Shown here one piece after another: positions 25,901-36,187 of a DNA stretch of 64,000 nt. The notes under the pieces are model-generated. The model was not told the DNA's origin. It made no database searches and was given only the letters and a program-made list of their open reading frames with translations. A program made the translations under genes and the position numbers. How positions within the stretch are numbered: position 1 is the first letter of the stretch; every line of letters starts with the position of its first letter. This DNA is from Triatoma infestans (lineage: Eukaryota > Arthropoda > Insecta > Hemiptera > Reduviidae): assembly GCA_011037195.1 (NCBI GenBank), contig JAAEAF010014521.1, positions 59,593-123,592 of the forward strand, written 5' to 3'.

Positions 25901-27894
25901 TGTCGGCCTCTTTTTTTCCTGATGAAAATATCAATAAAAATATAAATTCCACTACGAGGAAGTTTCTTTAGTGATGTGATAAATGGATAATGTTTTATTC
26001 ATAATCTTGTCGTGAGTTTTAATATTCAGGAAAGCAGATTTTAGATTGTATTTCATAAAGAAGCGTTTCTGACGAGGGATTTCTGCTACGCAGAACATCA
26101 ACTTCATTCTTTGGCTTTTCATTAAAGAAATTGTTTCTTTGGAATTTGAAATCTTCAGTAGGAAAAGGATGTGTAAGATTTTTAACCAGTTTTTTATGGA
26201 TTTTTTTTTATTTGCAAAATTATATCTATAACTCAGTTTTTGCTTCCCTTACCCTAGTCGGTTTTGGATGTACATCCATCATCAAATAGTGGTTTAAGTA
26301 TGTTGGCGCTCTAGTTTCAGTTACAGAACCCATCGACTATTGTTGATTAAAACTATGAACAGTGAACGTCTACATGTCTACTACAATGTCTGGAATATTA
26401 TTCGCCATAGCAAAATTGTTTTTTATTAGTTTGATTGATTTCGGGTTCTCATTCATCGTCAGATTCATCAAACTCATGTAAAGAGTTAACTTCATCTAAA
26501 AGTTCTGTCGCTCGCCACACTAATGAGGTGGATATGGATAGTTCTATACGAATGAAGTAAATTTTGGAACCGCGATGCTGGATAATATCTGGGATTTTAT
26601 CCCAGAAGATGCTTCGTTTTATAGTATTGACCAGTTTCGGATTCTCATCTTAAGTGAGACTATGGTTAATCAAGTTCGTATAGAGAGGTTAACTTCAACT
26701 CTCACAACCACAGAGTTTGTTGTGTGACAAAAACTTTAAGTTGAAGTCATATCTCTACATGAACTTCATGAACCACATTCTCTGAGATGGATGAGAATCC
26801 GAAACCGGTCAGAACCAATAAAAAGAAGCATGCTTTGATAGAGAAAATCTCAGATGTCATCCAGCTTTTCGGATCCAACCAAAATTGCTAACATCTTACG
26901 CTATTTGCTGGCAAATAAAACGTATCCATATATATCCAATTCTAGGGTGCTAATAGTTATTATAACTTTGACTTTAGATGTCAAAATTTAAACAGTGTAT
27001 GTATAATAATCTTTATTGACAAGTTTTTATTGTATATTTCTTGGATTCTTTACTGGAGTATTAGTGAAGAAATATAAAAGTCTTACAAGCTCGTCAATTT
27101 CAAATATCGGAAGAAATTTCCTCCATCTTCGAGGTATACATAGAAAAAAATGAAATCAACCAAAAAGAATAACTATATGTTGTACAATATGATGAAATCG
27201 TATAAAATACAACATAATCATTACCTTAATCGAATGTAAGAAATAACTACTCTGAGATACTATAATATATAGTTATTCATTTTGGCTGTTTTATTTCTTT
27301 TTTCACAAAATACAACTCTCACAACCCTAAATTTGGGGGAAATTTCCTCGAAACGTTGGTTCACATGACATGTAAGAGTATTTATATTCCTTATCCAATC
27401 CTCCAACAATTGTTGGTAGTAAATTACCATTGGAATGATTAATATTTTCAAAATAATTTCAGGTTGGTCCAGCTGGGGCAAATTCTGGCTTACTTGCCTG
27501 CCTAATAGTTGAAATACTCAATATGTGGCCGATGTTACAACACCCGTATTACGCTCTTTTTAAGCACTTACTAATTGCCCTACTTCTTTTCATCATCGGT
27601 CTTCTGCCTTGGTTCGACAATTTTTCTTCATTCTTTGGATTTATATTTGGCTTTCTCCTCTCCTACGCAATCCTGCCATATATATCAGTTGGAGAATATG
27701 AACGCCAGAAGAAGATATTTCTAATTTCGGTCTGCCTCATCACAACAGCGTTTCTATTCCTTCTACTAGTTATCTTCTTCTACATAATCCCCGTCTATGA
27801 CTGTGAAATATGTGGCTATTTCAACTGCCTTCCTCTGACGAGGGATTTCTGCTCTACGCAGAACATCAACTTCAAGCGTAACGATGGGGTATGA
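7949..27894 (+). CDS. rho-5: Inactive rhomboid protein (iRhom), 15 exons
   Basis: Exons: 7949-8272, 8393-8497, 12571-12646, 12843-12980, 14476-14595, 17375-17499, 17907-18062, 18243-18426, 18619-18693, 19210-19371, 22295-22392, 22608-22866, 23128-23228, 24502-24655, 27463-27894. All introns are GT/AG and all phases agree, giving 835 codons plus TGA; the start lies upstream. From the first whole codon, a Gln/Ser-rich tail leads into conserved [10 protein letters not shown] and [12 protein letters not shown] cytosolic motifs. TM1 is near 377-396 ([10 protein letters not shown] just before it). A Cys-rich lumenal iRhom homology domain follows ([42 protein letters not shown]), then six more TMs. 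The rhomboid catalytic motif is replaced by GPAGANSG, and the catalytic-His position reads NFSSFFGF, so it cannot be a protease. iRhoms bind ADAM17-like proteases and EGF ligands in the ER/Golgi. Confidence 0.95.
8855..8982 (-). mobile_element. Possible tRNA-derived SINE fragment
   Basis: On the minus strand a block like TGGTTAGTGCTA (A-box-like) is followed about 30 bases later by AATTCCCGGTCTTGG (degenerate B-box-like). This resembles the head of a tRNA-related SINE, different in sequence from the copies at 1.5 and 4.8 kb. No target duplication was found. Confidence 0.35.
9002..9064 (+). pseudogene. U6 snRNA pseudogene, 5'-truncated
   Basis: About 60 bases match the central and 3' part of U6 spliceosomal RNA: GGAATGATACAGCGAAGATTAGC (first 20 bases cover the ACAGAGA box region), then ATGGC, then ACACAAGGATGA and AAAATCGTG. 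The ACAGAGA box is changed to ACAGCGA and the internal stem-loop has several substitutions. The 5' stem-loop is missing and a T-rich run precedes the match. This is a retro-derived or chimeric fragment, not a working snRNA gene. Confidence 0.85.
9065..9440. repeat. Dispersed repeat shared with 33.64-33.89 kb
   Basis: Phrases such as GTGTGAATGTTGG and ACTCTACTATGAAGACATTAC recur in order in the intergenic stretch at about 33640-33890 (GTGTGAATGTTGG, ACTCCTATGAAGAACTTTGG). The stretch starts directly after the U6 fragment, so the two may have moved together. The class is not recognised. Confidence 0.4.
10682..11945 (+). mobile_element. mariner-family DNA transposon, inactive
   Basis: Imperfect terminal inverted repeats of about 70 bp (10682-10754 and 11875-11945) share TCATTCAATAAGTAACGAG and enclose a decayed mariner transposase. 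The right end abuts a TA; at the left the expected TA has decayed. Length near 1.26 kb is normal for mariner. It lies in an iRhom intron in the same orientation as the gene. Confidence 0.92.
10851..11867 (+). pseudogene. mariner transposase pseudogene
   Basis: The reading frame starts [15 protein letters not shown] and meets a stop within about 22 codons. Recognisable pieces follow in shifting frames: the HTH region ([14 protein letters not shown]), [18 protein letters not shown] then stop-DET (first catalytic Asp), [33 protein letters not shown] (second Asp), [20 protein letters not shown] (third Asp) and a GDYVEK ending. Several in-frame stops, frameshifts and a deletion of roughly 20 codons after RPHTAH make it dead. 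Confidence 0.92.
12100..12400 (-). repeat. Dispersed repeat family, reverse copy
   Basis: The minus strand shows the same ordered blocks as the copy at 1800-2760 (GAAACATTTTTCTGG, AATTCATTCTAAGG, then a TTTGAAGAAAATCTG block). It lies just before the fourth listed iRhom exon group. Confidence 0.5.
13674..13884 (+). repeat. 61-bp tandem repeat
   Basis: Three near-identical units of 61 bp start at 13735, 13796 and 13857 (the last incomplete). Each has GCATTTTGACAG, TATCAGCTGTGATCAG and GTAAAGCGCACTTCAGCTG. A more diverged partial unit precedes them. It is intronic and non-coding. Confidence 0.85.
14690..15522 (+). repeat. Dispersed repeat, split by a LINE insertion
   Basis: The copy begins with the terminal-type block TGACATGAAACACTC...ACTTTCTCTTA and runs through GAAAACGGCTCCAACG, TACAAAGAGCTACAAC and CTCTAAAGTGCTATTTCAG. 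It is interrupted by the LINE at 15523-16702 and resumes at 16720 (to about 16960) with TTTTGTCATCTACATGC, completing the expected order. Confidence 0.65.
15523..16702 (+). mobile_element. Non-LTR retrotransposon (LINE) with target duplication
   Basis: The insertion is bounded by a perfect 17-bp duplication, AGTAGTATATATTATAA, at 15506-15522 and 16703-16719. Inside is a 5'-truncated reverse transcriptase: [23 protein letters not shown], then a [10 protein letters not shown] catalytic box (about 15889-15920), [10 protein letters not shown], and the tail motif [16 protein letters not shown]. Frameshifts near 15780 and 15990 and stops near 16254 and 16360 kill it. The 3' end is an (AGT)n tail, as in LINE clades with microsatellite ends. 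The tail resembles RTE-like arthropod elements, but the clade is not certain. Confidence 0.88.
19372..22294. other. iRhom intron of 2.9 kb
   Basis: Very A+T rich and poor in recognisable content. Apart from a small Penelope-derived unit (19774-20013), I see only homopolymer runs and chance open frames (for example 20677-20871). Confidence 0.6.
19774..20013 (-). mobile_element. Short hammerhead-bearing retroelement, decayed
   Basis: A 240-bp non-coding unit between duplicated ACTTCATAAAAT (19762-19773 and 20014-20025). Its ends are inverted copies of a GATGGATAAGGATG block. On the minus strand (about 19833-19866) it carries CTAAAGA, a GACAA/TTGTC stem and GAAACGTT, a hammerhead core with the essential G of CUGA changed to A. 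Layout matches the unit at 42386-42669. I infer a Penelope-dependent, retrozyme-like element. Confidence 0.65.
23870..24100 (+). repeat. Dispersed repeat fragment
   Basis: A short degraded copy of the family at 1800-2760 follows a run of about 22 T (from 23798). Blocks AAAACGCCTCTAA, CCCTCTAATGTGCTG and TAAAACGAAAGTGCG are visible. The 85-codon open frame at 23588-23845 just before it resembles nothing I know. Confidence 0.45.
26068..26105 (+). repeat. Duplicated fragment of the last iRhom exon
   Basis: This 38-bp intronic stretch matches 27834-27873 in the terminal coding exon except for a 2-bp gap (TCTGACGAGGG, then TTTCTGCT-ACGCAG, then AACATCAACTTC). It lies 1.4 kb upstream of that exon, in the same orientation. 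Flanking bases do not match, so it is a small local duplication rather than an alternative exon. Confidence 0.85.
26258..26815. mobile_element. Cluster of hammerhead-like Penelope termini
   Basis: Four related cores lie here. Minus: 26258-26287 (GATGATGGATGTACATCC then AAAACCG), 26434-26463 (CTGACGA, AATGAGAACCC, GAAATC) and 26627-26655 (GATGAGAATCC, GAAACTGGTC). Plus: 26782-26810 (CTGAGA, GGATGAGAATCC, GAAACCGGTC). Stem II is GGAT-GAGA-ATCC and stem III is the palindrome ACCGGT. Each copy has at least one defect. A weaker relative is at 9824-9852. Inverted pairing of the copies suggests the ends of short, non-coding units. Confidence 0.55.
27063..27395. mobile_element. Short unit with inverted hammerhead-like ends
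   Basis: The left arm (about 27063-27140) read on the minus strand and the right arm (about 27331-27395) read on the plus strand share GGAAATTTC, a GAAACGTT-type block, TTGTAAGA/TGTAAGA and TTTATATTC in the same order. The minus arm keeps CGAAGATGGAGGAAATTTC, the plus arm CGAAACGTTGG, together resembling a degenerate CUGAAGA...GAAACGUU hammerhead. The last iRhom exon starts 68 bp further on. Confidence 0.5.
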
Positions 27895-28059
27895 CACAAG
27901 GAGACTAGGCGTAGGAGCAGGGCAGTCAATATCGTACCCACGCAATATTTTAGGTTCCTACACGCCGTTGTAATTTGAAAAAAAAAAAAACTTTTTTAAC
28001 TGTGATCGGACACTTAACTTTTTTTAATTGTACAACTTGTAATATATATATATTATATA

Positions 28060-28065
28060 AATAAA
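28060..28065 (+). terminator. Candidate iRhom polyadenylation signal
   Basis: AATAAA 166 bp past the stop codon, the first canonical signal downstream. Others follow at 28688-28693 and 29094-29099, so alternative 3' ends are possible. Which is used cannot be read from the sequence. Confidence 0.45.
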
Positions 28066-29162
28066 AAAAAAAATCGATTTTTTTTTAGGCTAAGGCATGG
28101 CGATATTTTTTCCACCGGGGGCAAATTGCGGTCTTTCAAGAAAAACACAGTCTTATACATATAAATATATTGACATTCCATTTATTTTTCGTTTTCTGTT
28201 GGTCCCCTGAGGGAAAAAGCAGTTTTTTATCCCTACTTATAAGACTGGCAGTTTGAGACTTGTATATACACCCAGATATAAATAAATATATATATATATA
28301 AACATAATAATTTTCAAAATGGCATCAAAAAAGTGAAATTAGTTTATAATGGGGTCGTTTTGGAAGTGACAGTAGTGGTATGTAAATATTTAGGAGACAT
28401 ATTGGTTGTCATCAGTGTGCATTCTTCCTCTTTGGAAACTTCAAGTATAAATATATATACATATATAAATATATATAAAAAAAAAAAAGTAATATATATA
28501 TTATATATATTATACGAAAAAAAAATTGTTCTATAGTGTTTTCTCACCACGAAAGGCTTGAGACATATAAATATCGGTGTACAAGGTATTAAAGTGGTTC
28601 CGGGAATGGCGCAAAGTGCTGGTTTTTAAAACTTATTTGTTTCCCATATTATTTTATAAAAGTGCATATTTTTCATAAATTTTATTAAATAAAGTTTTGT
28701 TTTTCAAGTAAAATATCCCCTTCCTTTAATATTATTAAACAGGTTTCTCCGTCATGTATATGCCCGAGCAATTTAAAGAAATTGCACAAATTTATAACTG
28801 AGTGCACGCATACACAAAAATACAATTATTTTTTAAGTATTTTATTATAATATTTTATGTATTTCTATATAAAAAAATCAAATTTTGTAAAAAAAAAAAT
28901 TATAAAAACTTTTTTTTTGTGTTTCTTGCTTCTTAATGTTTATAATGTGAAATTTTAAAATAAAAACATGTCAGAATTCACTGTAAATTATGAGCTGATG
29001 GGTAGATTATTAGAACAAAGTTGTTGTTTATTTTTTAATTTCACTTTATGGTGTGCTCAAAGAATTTTTACTGTTATAAGTAACAACCTTTCAAATAAAG
29101 TAAATCCTGCTGTAGTTAAGTATTTACTTAAAAATAAGTGAATAAATTTTCATAATACTCAT

Positions 29163-29324
29163 AAGTAAATACTGATTTCTTGATTATTTACAAGTATAAT
29201 AATTTCTCAACTAATTTAATTAGTTAGGCAATGATCATCTCATTAAGTAAATACTGATTTCTTGATTATTTACAAGTATAATAATTTCTCAACTAATTTA
29301 ATTAGTTAGGCAATGATCATCTCA
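29163..29324 (+). repeat. 82-bp tandem duplication
   Basis: Two identical 80-bp blocks (29163-29242 and 29245-29324) beginning AAGTAAATACTGATTTC and ending CAATGATCATCTCA repeat with an 82-bp period. Perfect identity implies a recent event. It lies 1.3 kb past the iRhom stop. Confidence 0.9.
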
Positions 29325-32300
29325 GATCCAAGTTTTTGAATGAACTTAGCTTCATAATTACTAGAATAGCTATAACTTTATTAAGTACTTTTCCATTTTT
29401 TATTTTTTATAGTATTGTAGTTTTTTACTTTTTCAAATTGAAAACTTACTTTCTGTTCTTAAGCTGACTGAAAACGTCTGACTTTTCATTCTAAATGCTG
29501 CAGCGACCTTGGTCCTACATTTCTAAAGTCGACAGTATAGGCATTACCCAATCATTTGATATCAATGAAGTTAATTTTTTTTTTCTGTATATAAACTTCT
29601 CCGATCACATTACATCATGTATTCCATTTTCGTTAAGCTGAAATACATTCTAAGAAAAATGAAACTGAATCATTTGCTTTATCACTTGACCAAAACATAT
29701 CAAAAAGTTTAGTAATCGTAATGTGGTTCAGAGACACTGAAATATTTAATCAGTTAGAACCAAAATCGGATAAGGCCAGAAAAAAAAAATCAGGCTTCCT
29801 TTGTGTATAGTATTTCGAATCAAAGGATATAGCGAGAAAATGAATAAGAAAAGGAAGAAATAAATATTTACAAATATGATATTTATTTATAAGCTTGATA
29901 TTATTAAGTAAATACTAAACTGATGTAGTAACTTACTTGACTTGAACAGTTTATTTATAAATAATAAATTCTTTAAAACAGTCACCTATTTATATGTTAG
30001 TTTCCAGTGAATGCTAAAAAAAAAAATTATTAATATCTAATCTTTATTCACTTGTTTTTAAGGAAATACTTCAAAAATAAAAATAACAACATATATAAAT
30101 AATTACTCGACTTTTATTACTTCACCGAAAATTTGATGAATTGGGTCCGCTCCCAATTGTTTTTATTTCATTTTCAGTTATTTAATTGAAGTCTTTCATT
30201 TGTATATTTATACGTAATTATTATTATTGCATTTATTTAATCTCCCAAGACCTTTTTTTTGTATCTATTGTATATACTTTTCAACATTTATAAACGTAAA
30301 TATTCCCGTAAAATTTGTAAATGGCTGGAGGTCACACATGCCATTCCCTTGCCCTTTTTGCATAAAAAAAGAATCTTCCATATAAAGATATGTTACCATG
30401 AGAATTGCAACAGATCAGAATTTTTTTTTATTGTTTAAACAAATTAAAATGTTAATTCCTAGCATTACCTATTTAATTAGTGGAGTAAACATAGCTTGTT
30501 TCATTTAAAATAAAAGTAAACAAACCAAAATAAATAAATAAATAAATTCCACCAGATACCACTTATGTGTTAATTTTGATGTTATTACATTTTATATTAT
30601 TCTTTCTCGTAAAAACCTCTATTAGACTACTTTAATAATAAATAATATTACATATTTAAACAAAATAACAAATAAATGAAAGTACTTTTTAAAAAATCAT
30701 GTGTATGTATGATTCGGGCTATATTGAAGTGTTTGTATATTCATTGTAGTTTAAACTATGTACTTAATTAATTAACAGGTACAATTTCCCATTCACAAAG
30801 TTGCATGTACATATAAATTGGATACATTGATTGCAACAATTTTTATTTTTTGGTTGTGTGTGATTGCTCAAAGACAACAAATAAAAAAAATAAATGGTTA
30901 ATAGCAACAACAAAAATTCGGGAAAAAGGTGATAACTGAACCAAAATGTAATTTATTTAAATGCAAGCAAATATATGTAATATGTTTTATATCAACAGAA
31001 TTTATAAATAATACATATTTAATAAGTTATTCTTTGTAAATTTAAGTCTAGTTGTGCTCTTCTTAATGTAAGTAAATGTTTTTGTTGTTTGTTAAAAAAA
31101 AAAAAAATTTTTTGTTTTAAAAGTTTAATAATTTGCCACATCCACTTTTATTGTTCACCATTGTTGCAATCAATGGCGATTATATTGCACAGTTTCTTTT
31201 TTGTAGTTATGATGGATTGTTGGCAGAATTGTCAAAAATTGGAAAGTGTTGCATGAATGCAATTTTTTAATGCTGGCCTACGTTGCGTAACAGAAAAAAT
31301 ATATATAAATAAAAACAAAAAAAAACTGTCTCGAAGAATGTAGCAATTTTAATCGTCTTTTCAAAAACAAAAACACCTTATGTATAAAAATATTTTTTTT
31401 TTTTTTTTTGTAAAATCTATGGAAAGACCAAAGCCTTATTATTGAAATATATCCATTGTAACTTAATGTATTCATGTGTAATTGTTTACCCTGCTTTTTA
31501 CTTTAATTAGAGCATGTTTGAAACATGTTTATGGTTTTGGAACTTAGATGATCTTTGGATCCATTCATCGAAATAATTCTACAAATAATAATCTATGAAA
31601 GTGATAAGAAAGCTGTTATGGGTGAAAGATTAGTTTTATTACTAGCTTTAAACATTATGATTAACACAGTATTTCATCAGTTATGTTGTGGTTATACAAA
31701 ACGTAATGGAGAATGAAAATAAGAATGTGCAAAAGTTGGTAATTTTATTTATTTATTTCTGTGACTACAATTTTGGTTTAAGTAAATCGTTTAGAAATTT
31801 TATTTAATTTTGTATATTTTAATTTTAAATAGTATTGGTACAAGTTATTATTACTGTACTATTTTAAACATTATAACTATCTATTTGTCTACAAATCTTT
31901 CATAATCGCCACGTTCAAAAATACCAAAATGATAGAACATTTGAAACTTATAATTCATTTTTAAACCATCTGAAAAAGTTAAAATTGTGTTGAAGAGTTT
32001 CTTCCCAATACATGACCTCCTACAATAAGTCATAGATCATTCCAACCTTCTTTGACAATTGTATAAATTTACCAAATACAATTGTATTAATTGTAAGTCA
32101 AATACCAAAAAATCACAGAAGATTCAAGAGATTCCAACGTGAAGCTGTCGGTGAAGTTCAGTTTAACAGTATTTTATTGACCGGATTAGAATTCTATGTA
32201 CATATTTTGGGTATCGAGTGAAATTTTTTTCTTGGAAATAACGACCTGGTTTAAAGGTTTGCTTAACGCCTTAGGTCCTCCGGTACACCCTTAAAATCAT

Positions 32301-34789
32301 CCGGAAAAATGTTTTATTATAGATTTAAAATAAAATAACCAATAGCACTGTTTTCGATAAAATCGCGAATATAATACAAACATTCAATAATGTCGTACTT
32401 TCAATTGACATATTTTGACCGAAAACTTTGTATCAAATTCGCTATTGATATCTAAATGGAATATAGTTTGAATTTATTTTTATTTGATTATTCATTTTTA
32501 GCTAATTTCATCATATAAACATCACACAAAAAAAAAACAACATAAATTTAAAAAAACTTAAGGATAAAATAAACATTTTCAAGGAAAAATCAATGCCGAA
32601 AATTGGGCAAGATCCCAAGAATTCCTTTTCCAAAAATGAAAATGATATTTCACTATTTTCGAGCAAACTGGCAGAGATATCCTGGAGTTATGTATGATAT
32701 GAGGCTTCCTTCATACTTATGCGGTCTATTCTTTATTTACTTATTTTTTAGCAATTGTTTTCGGATTTAAAAAATAAAATATACATGTTAAAAAGTAAAT
32801 AAACTTCGTTACCTGTGCCTAACCCTGGGATAAGTTTTCATATCCGTTTTTTTTAAATTGTTTTCCAAATCGTAAGACCTTAAATCATAAGCAAAAGGCT
32901 TAATGGTCAGAGAAAGTCTTGTAAAAGAAAAATATTATTTTTTATTGTTCTAAGATTCGGATCCATTAGTGGTTTCATCAGGAGATCTTAAGGGTAATAG
33001 AGAGATGTGTACGTCAAAAACTGATTTCAATTAGTACATTCATACCTTATAACGTCTTCTACTATGAAAAGCATCAAAAGAAGAGCAATAAAAAAAAAAT
33101 TCTTTAAGACGTCGCATGGTATTTTTTCCTTGTCTATTTTTTACTTTTTTTAAATGTTTTTTGGTTGAGATATTTTTTTTATGTTGTTTAATGTTTAACA
33201 ATGTTTGAACTTCTTTTTTTAAATATTGTTGCTTTTTTTGTCAGACCTTCGAGGTTGGATTTGATATACTCTGATTATAAAAACTTATATTCAGAAAATT
33301 ATTCCAATTTGTGTGTGTGTGTATGTGAGAGAGAGAGAGAGAAAGAAAGAAACCATTCAAACATAATTGCAGAATGTTCAAATCTATTTTCCATTTAAGC
33401 AGTGAGGAGCTTATGAATATTTTAACAAAAGGCATCGTTGACTAAAAGAAAGCGCATTTCACACAAATACTTCGATTAATAAAAATGCCAATTCATTTTA
33501 GAGGAGTTGAACAATGCCAAATAATCTATATACTTACTTCATAGTCTAAACAATGCCAAACAGACTAATTTTTGTTGAATAAGCTTGTCGTTGGAGCTAA
33601 ATATATTTCAAACAAATAATTGTCCCCGAGCTCCATAAATCTAACCACTGTGCGATCCATCATGATCTGGATCGTAATCTGTAAAGTGTGTTATTGTTTG
33701 TAGTAAGACAGAGTTTGGCTGAGAGTTCGCTAACCCAAATAGTTGCCCGCAATGCAACAATTCCTATGTGTATTGTGTGAATGTTGGAGATGTGATGTCC
33801 GTATAGTAGGGTGTTGTAACACAAGGAATGTCAAGATTCCTGAAGAAATTCGAGTTACTCCTATGAAGAACTTTGGCTACTAACTACTCACTTATATGCC
33901 TATTACTTTTATTTGAAATATTTTTCTAGCAAAATTTATTTTTAAAAGCTTTGAAGGAACTACAAGATTCAGCCTTCCTCTAAAGTGCTCCATTACAATG
34001 TAAAGTTCAAAAACTTACTAATAAGGTATATTAAATGAATTAATTGCTGAAATTTGAAGAAAGTCTGTTCTCTAATAGGAAAAATTTAGCACTCAGGTTT
34101 CAGTTCTTAGGATTTTTCAAAAAAGTTCCAAAGACTAAATAAGATTGATCCATGGGATGGTTAGATCTCAAACACTGCAGCCAGTAGAGGCTTATTGTCC
34201 TGTAGGTCTTGTATGAGAAATCTCCTTATGTATTATATCTAGATATCTGGCAAAGGAACTAGTTTGCTTCCAGTGACTAATGTTCTTTAGTCTGTATGGC
34301 TGGCCCTTGCCCTTGTATCAGAAGCTGTAGTGGAGGCAACCAGCAGTACTTCTAATGTACTCCGGGTTGAGACTGGAGCGCTCCTAAAGGCCCCAGTTCA
34401 AAAGACTAAATTTACGAATATTAACTGCACATACTTTCACTTTTTTTTATACATTTTTCGGCAAAATTTTATGGGGTTATATATATGAAATCTCTGATTT
34501 TAAGCTACAAGCTCTGTCTGTGGTCTACAATGCATGCAGTCACATTCACATACCCTTGTCTTTTCTTTTTTTAATTTCTATTCTTATACAGTTCCAATAT
34601 ATATAAAGTGTATTCGGCCTATAATGTTGTTTATAAATCATGAAATTAGGGCGCAGGTATCCCATCAAGTGATAGTCACATTGCGATAGTCCTGGTGGAG
34701 TGATTTTTATCAATTTTTTGTGAAATGTTGTATGAGAGTACCCTGCTCTTTTAGGTTACCATGGCCATTTTCATGAAAAATACTAGAGT

Positions 34790-34921
34790 TTCCGGGTTGA
34801 GACCGCATCAGTGGTTTGCCAGAAGCCGACGTTTCGCCTATATTGCAATGAGTCACTTCAGGGACGTTACACCTTGAAAGCTAATGGAACAATACTCCAG
34901 AAACTCAAGAGTATAGTATAC
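34790..34921 (-). mobile_element. Hammerhead-like Penelope terminus
   Basis: On the minus strand CTGAAGTGA, a loop and GGCGAAACGTCGG (34827-34861) resemble the fragment at 50-85. Partly inverted arms with AGAGTTTCCGG and CCAGAAACTC flank it. The core is imperfect around the CUGANGA segment. Confidence 0.4.
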
Positions 34922-35314
34922 TGTTCTTGTTAGCTAGTTCTTCAGTGAGACCTGCCAGTCGGCAACAAATCCCCCATATCCTAAAACCAAAAAGTATGAT
35001 CCTCCTATATTTATAGGAAATATTAAGGCCAGAAAAAGGTTTAGAAAAAAATTCCAACTTTGAAGAAATTTTGTCAAAATCATCATTTTTCGCTATCTTG
35101 ATTTCTCTATTTCATAAATGGGTAAATGTCAAACGGAATCATTCCTATTTTCGAAATAAAGTTTTAATTTCGACTTGAGGGTTGAGAATAGTACCCCAAA
35201 CCTATTAAAAATGGATTATCACCACAGCAGTCGGATAAACTGCTGGCGATCATGGTTTACTGTATTGCTTAGCGACAAAACTAACTGTGAAGAGAAAGAG
35301 TTAGAAATGAAATC

Positions 35315-35485
35315 ATGAAAAGATTAAATGAATATGAAGAATACTTGCTGGAAATAATAGAATTGCTTGTTGATTTGGATATGTTAAAAGAATCCGAAGA
35401 TAGATTACCTAGAAATTTTGGAAGGCCTAGAACGAAACGTCCCGAATGGGAGCTTACCTCAGAAACGGCTAATCGGAGAACATAG
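35315..35485 (+). CDS. Small open frame of 56 codons, unknown
   Basis: The frame starts MKRLNEYEEYLL, continues through a Leu/Glu-rich stretch to FGRPRTKRPEWEL and ends at TAG. The composition is plausible for protein, in a region otherwise full of stops. I recognise no family. It may be a transposon scrap. It ends 0.7 kb before the SUN start codon, with no visible splice link to it. Confidence 0.2.
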   Translation: MKRLNEYEEYLLEIIELLVDLDMLKESEDRLPRNFGRPRTKRPEWELTSETANRRT

Positions 35486-36187
35486 GTAGGTAAAAGTAAA
35501 TGGAAGAGACCGATTACAGCATTGTAGATTGTAGAGCCACTTGTAGAATAATCCTAAAAATAATCATTTAATAATATAATATTAATCTTTTCTGATATTA
35601 AGCAATTTTTAATTTTTTTTTGCAGAATTACGATAAATTTTCTCATGCTTTACAATTAATTTGCAACTCTCTCTTTTTCGCCCTGTAAATAAATTTACGG
35701 AGCCAAATACTGTGACATCGTCAGTACTTCTTATGAATCGTTCACATGTGAAAATAAACATCGTTCCAACAATGAATGAATCGTTCATTAAAAAAAAAGG
35801 TTAGGGTTGATGTTGTTATCAAAATCTAACTTTAGCTATAAATTCTGTCAAAATGCCCAGTTAGATTTGTCCCTGACTGCAGTTTCGCCATTTGTTTTGA
35901 GAGAGGGTGTGAAACTAGTATAGTGTTTTGATGCTTTAGATTGCGAAGGTTATTCTTGAAACTAGGCTAGTGGAAGTGTGTTATGTTTATTTTAGTTGTG
36001 GGTATTTGCTTTTTTTGACATTTACTACATTTGTTTTTAGGTCATGAGAAACTTTACTATACTAAGAAATGTGTAAGAATACGTTGTTTGTTTTTTTTTA
36101 TAACTATTTTAATCGGTTATTGTTTGATTTCCCTCCTAATTGGAACACATGCGTTTTATTGATTGAAACTTCGTAGTTTTTTTGAAC

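Larger units (their letters stand above)
27895..36187. other. iRhom 3' flank and intergenic region
   Basis: No coding region is evident. The first part is probably 3' UTR with several AATAAA signals. The rest holds an 82-bp duplication (29163-29324), low-complexity A+T DNA, a TG/GA microsatellite (about 33310-33352), pieces of the main dispersed repeat (about 32280-32500, 33890-34120, 34390-34470), the repeat shared with 9.1-9.4 kb, and hammerhead-like scraps at about 32958-32990 and 34827-34861. The SUN promoter must lie near 35.6-36.1 kb, but I cannot place it. Confidence 0.6.

Noticed and set aside
28333..28550. Open frames on both strands
   Set aside because: They run through TATA and A-rich low-complexity 3' flank.
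32958..32990. Hammerhead-like CTGATGA with CCA/TGG stem on the minus strand
   Set aside because: GAAA is changed to GAAT, stem II is three pairs, and no element ends were found.
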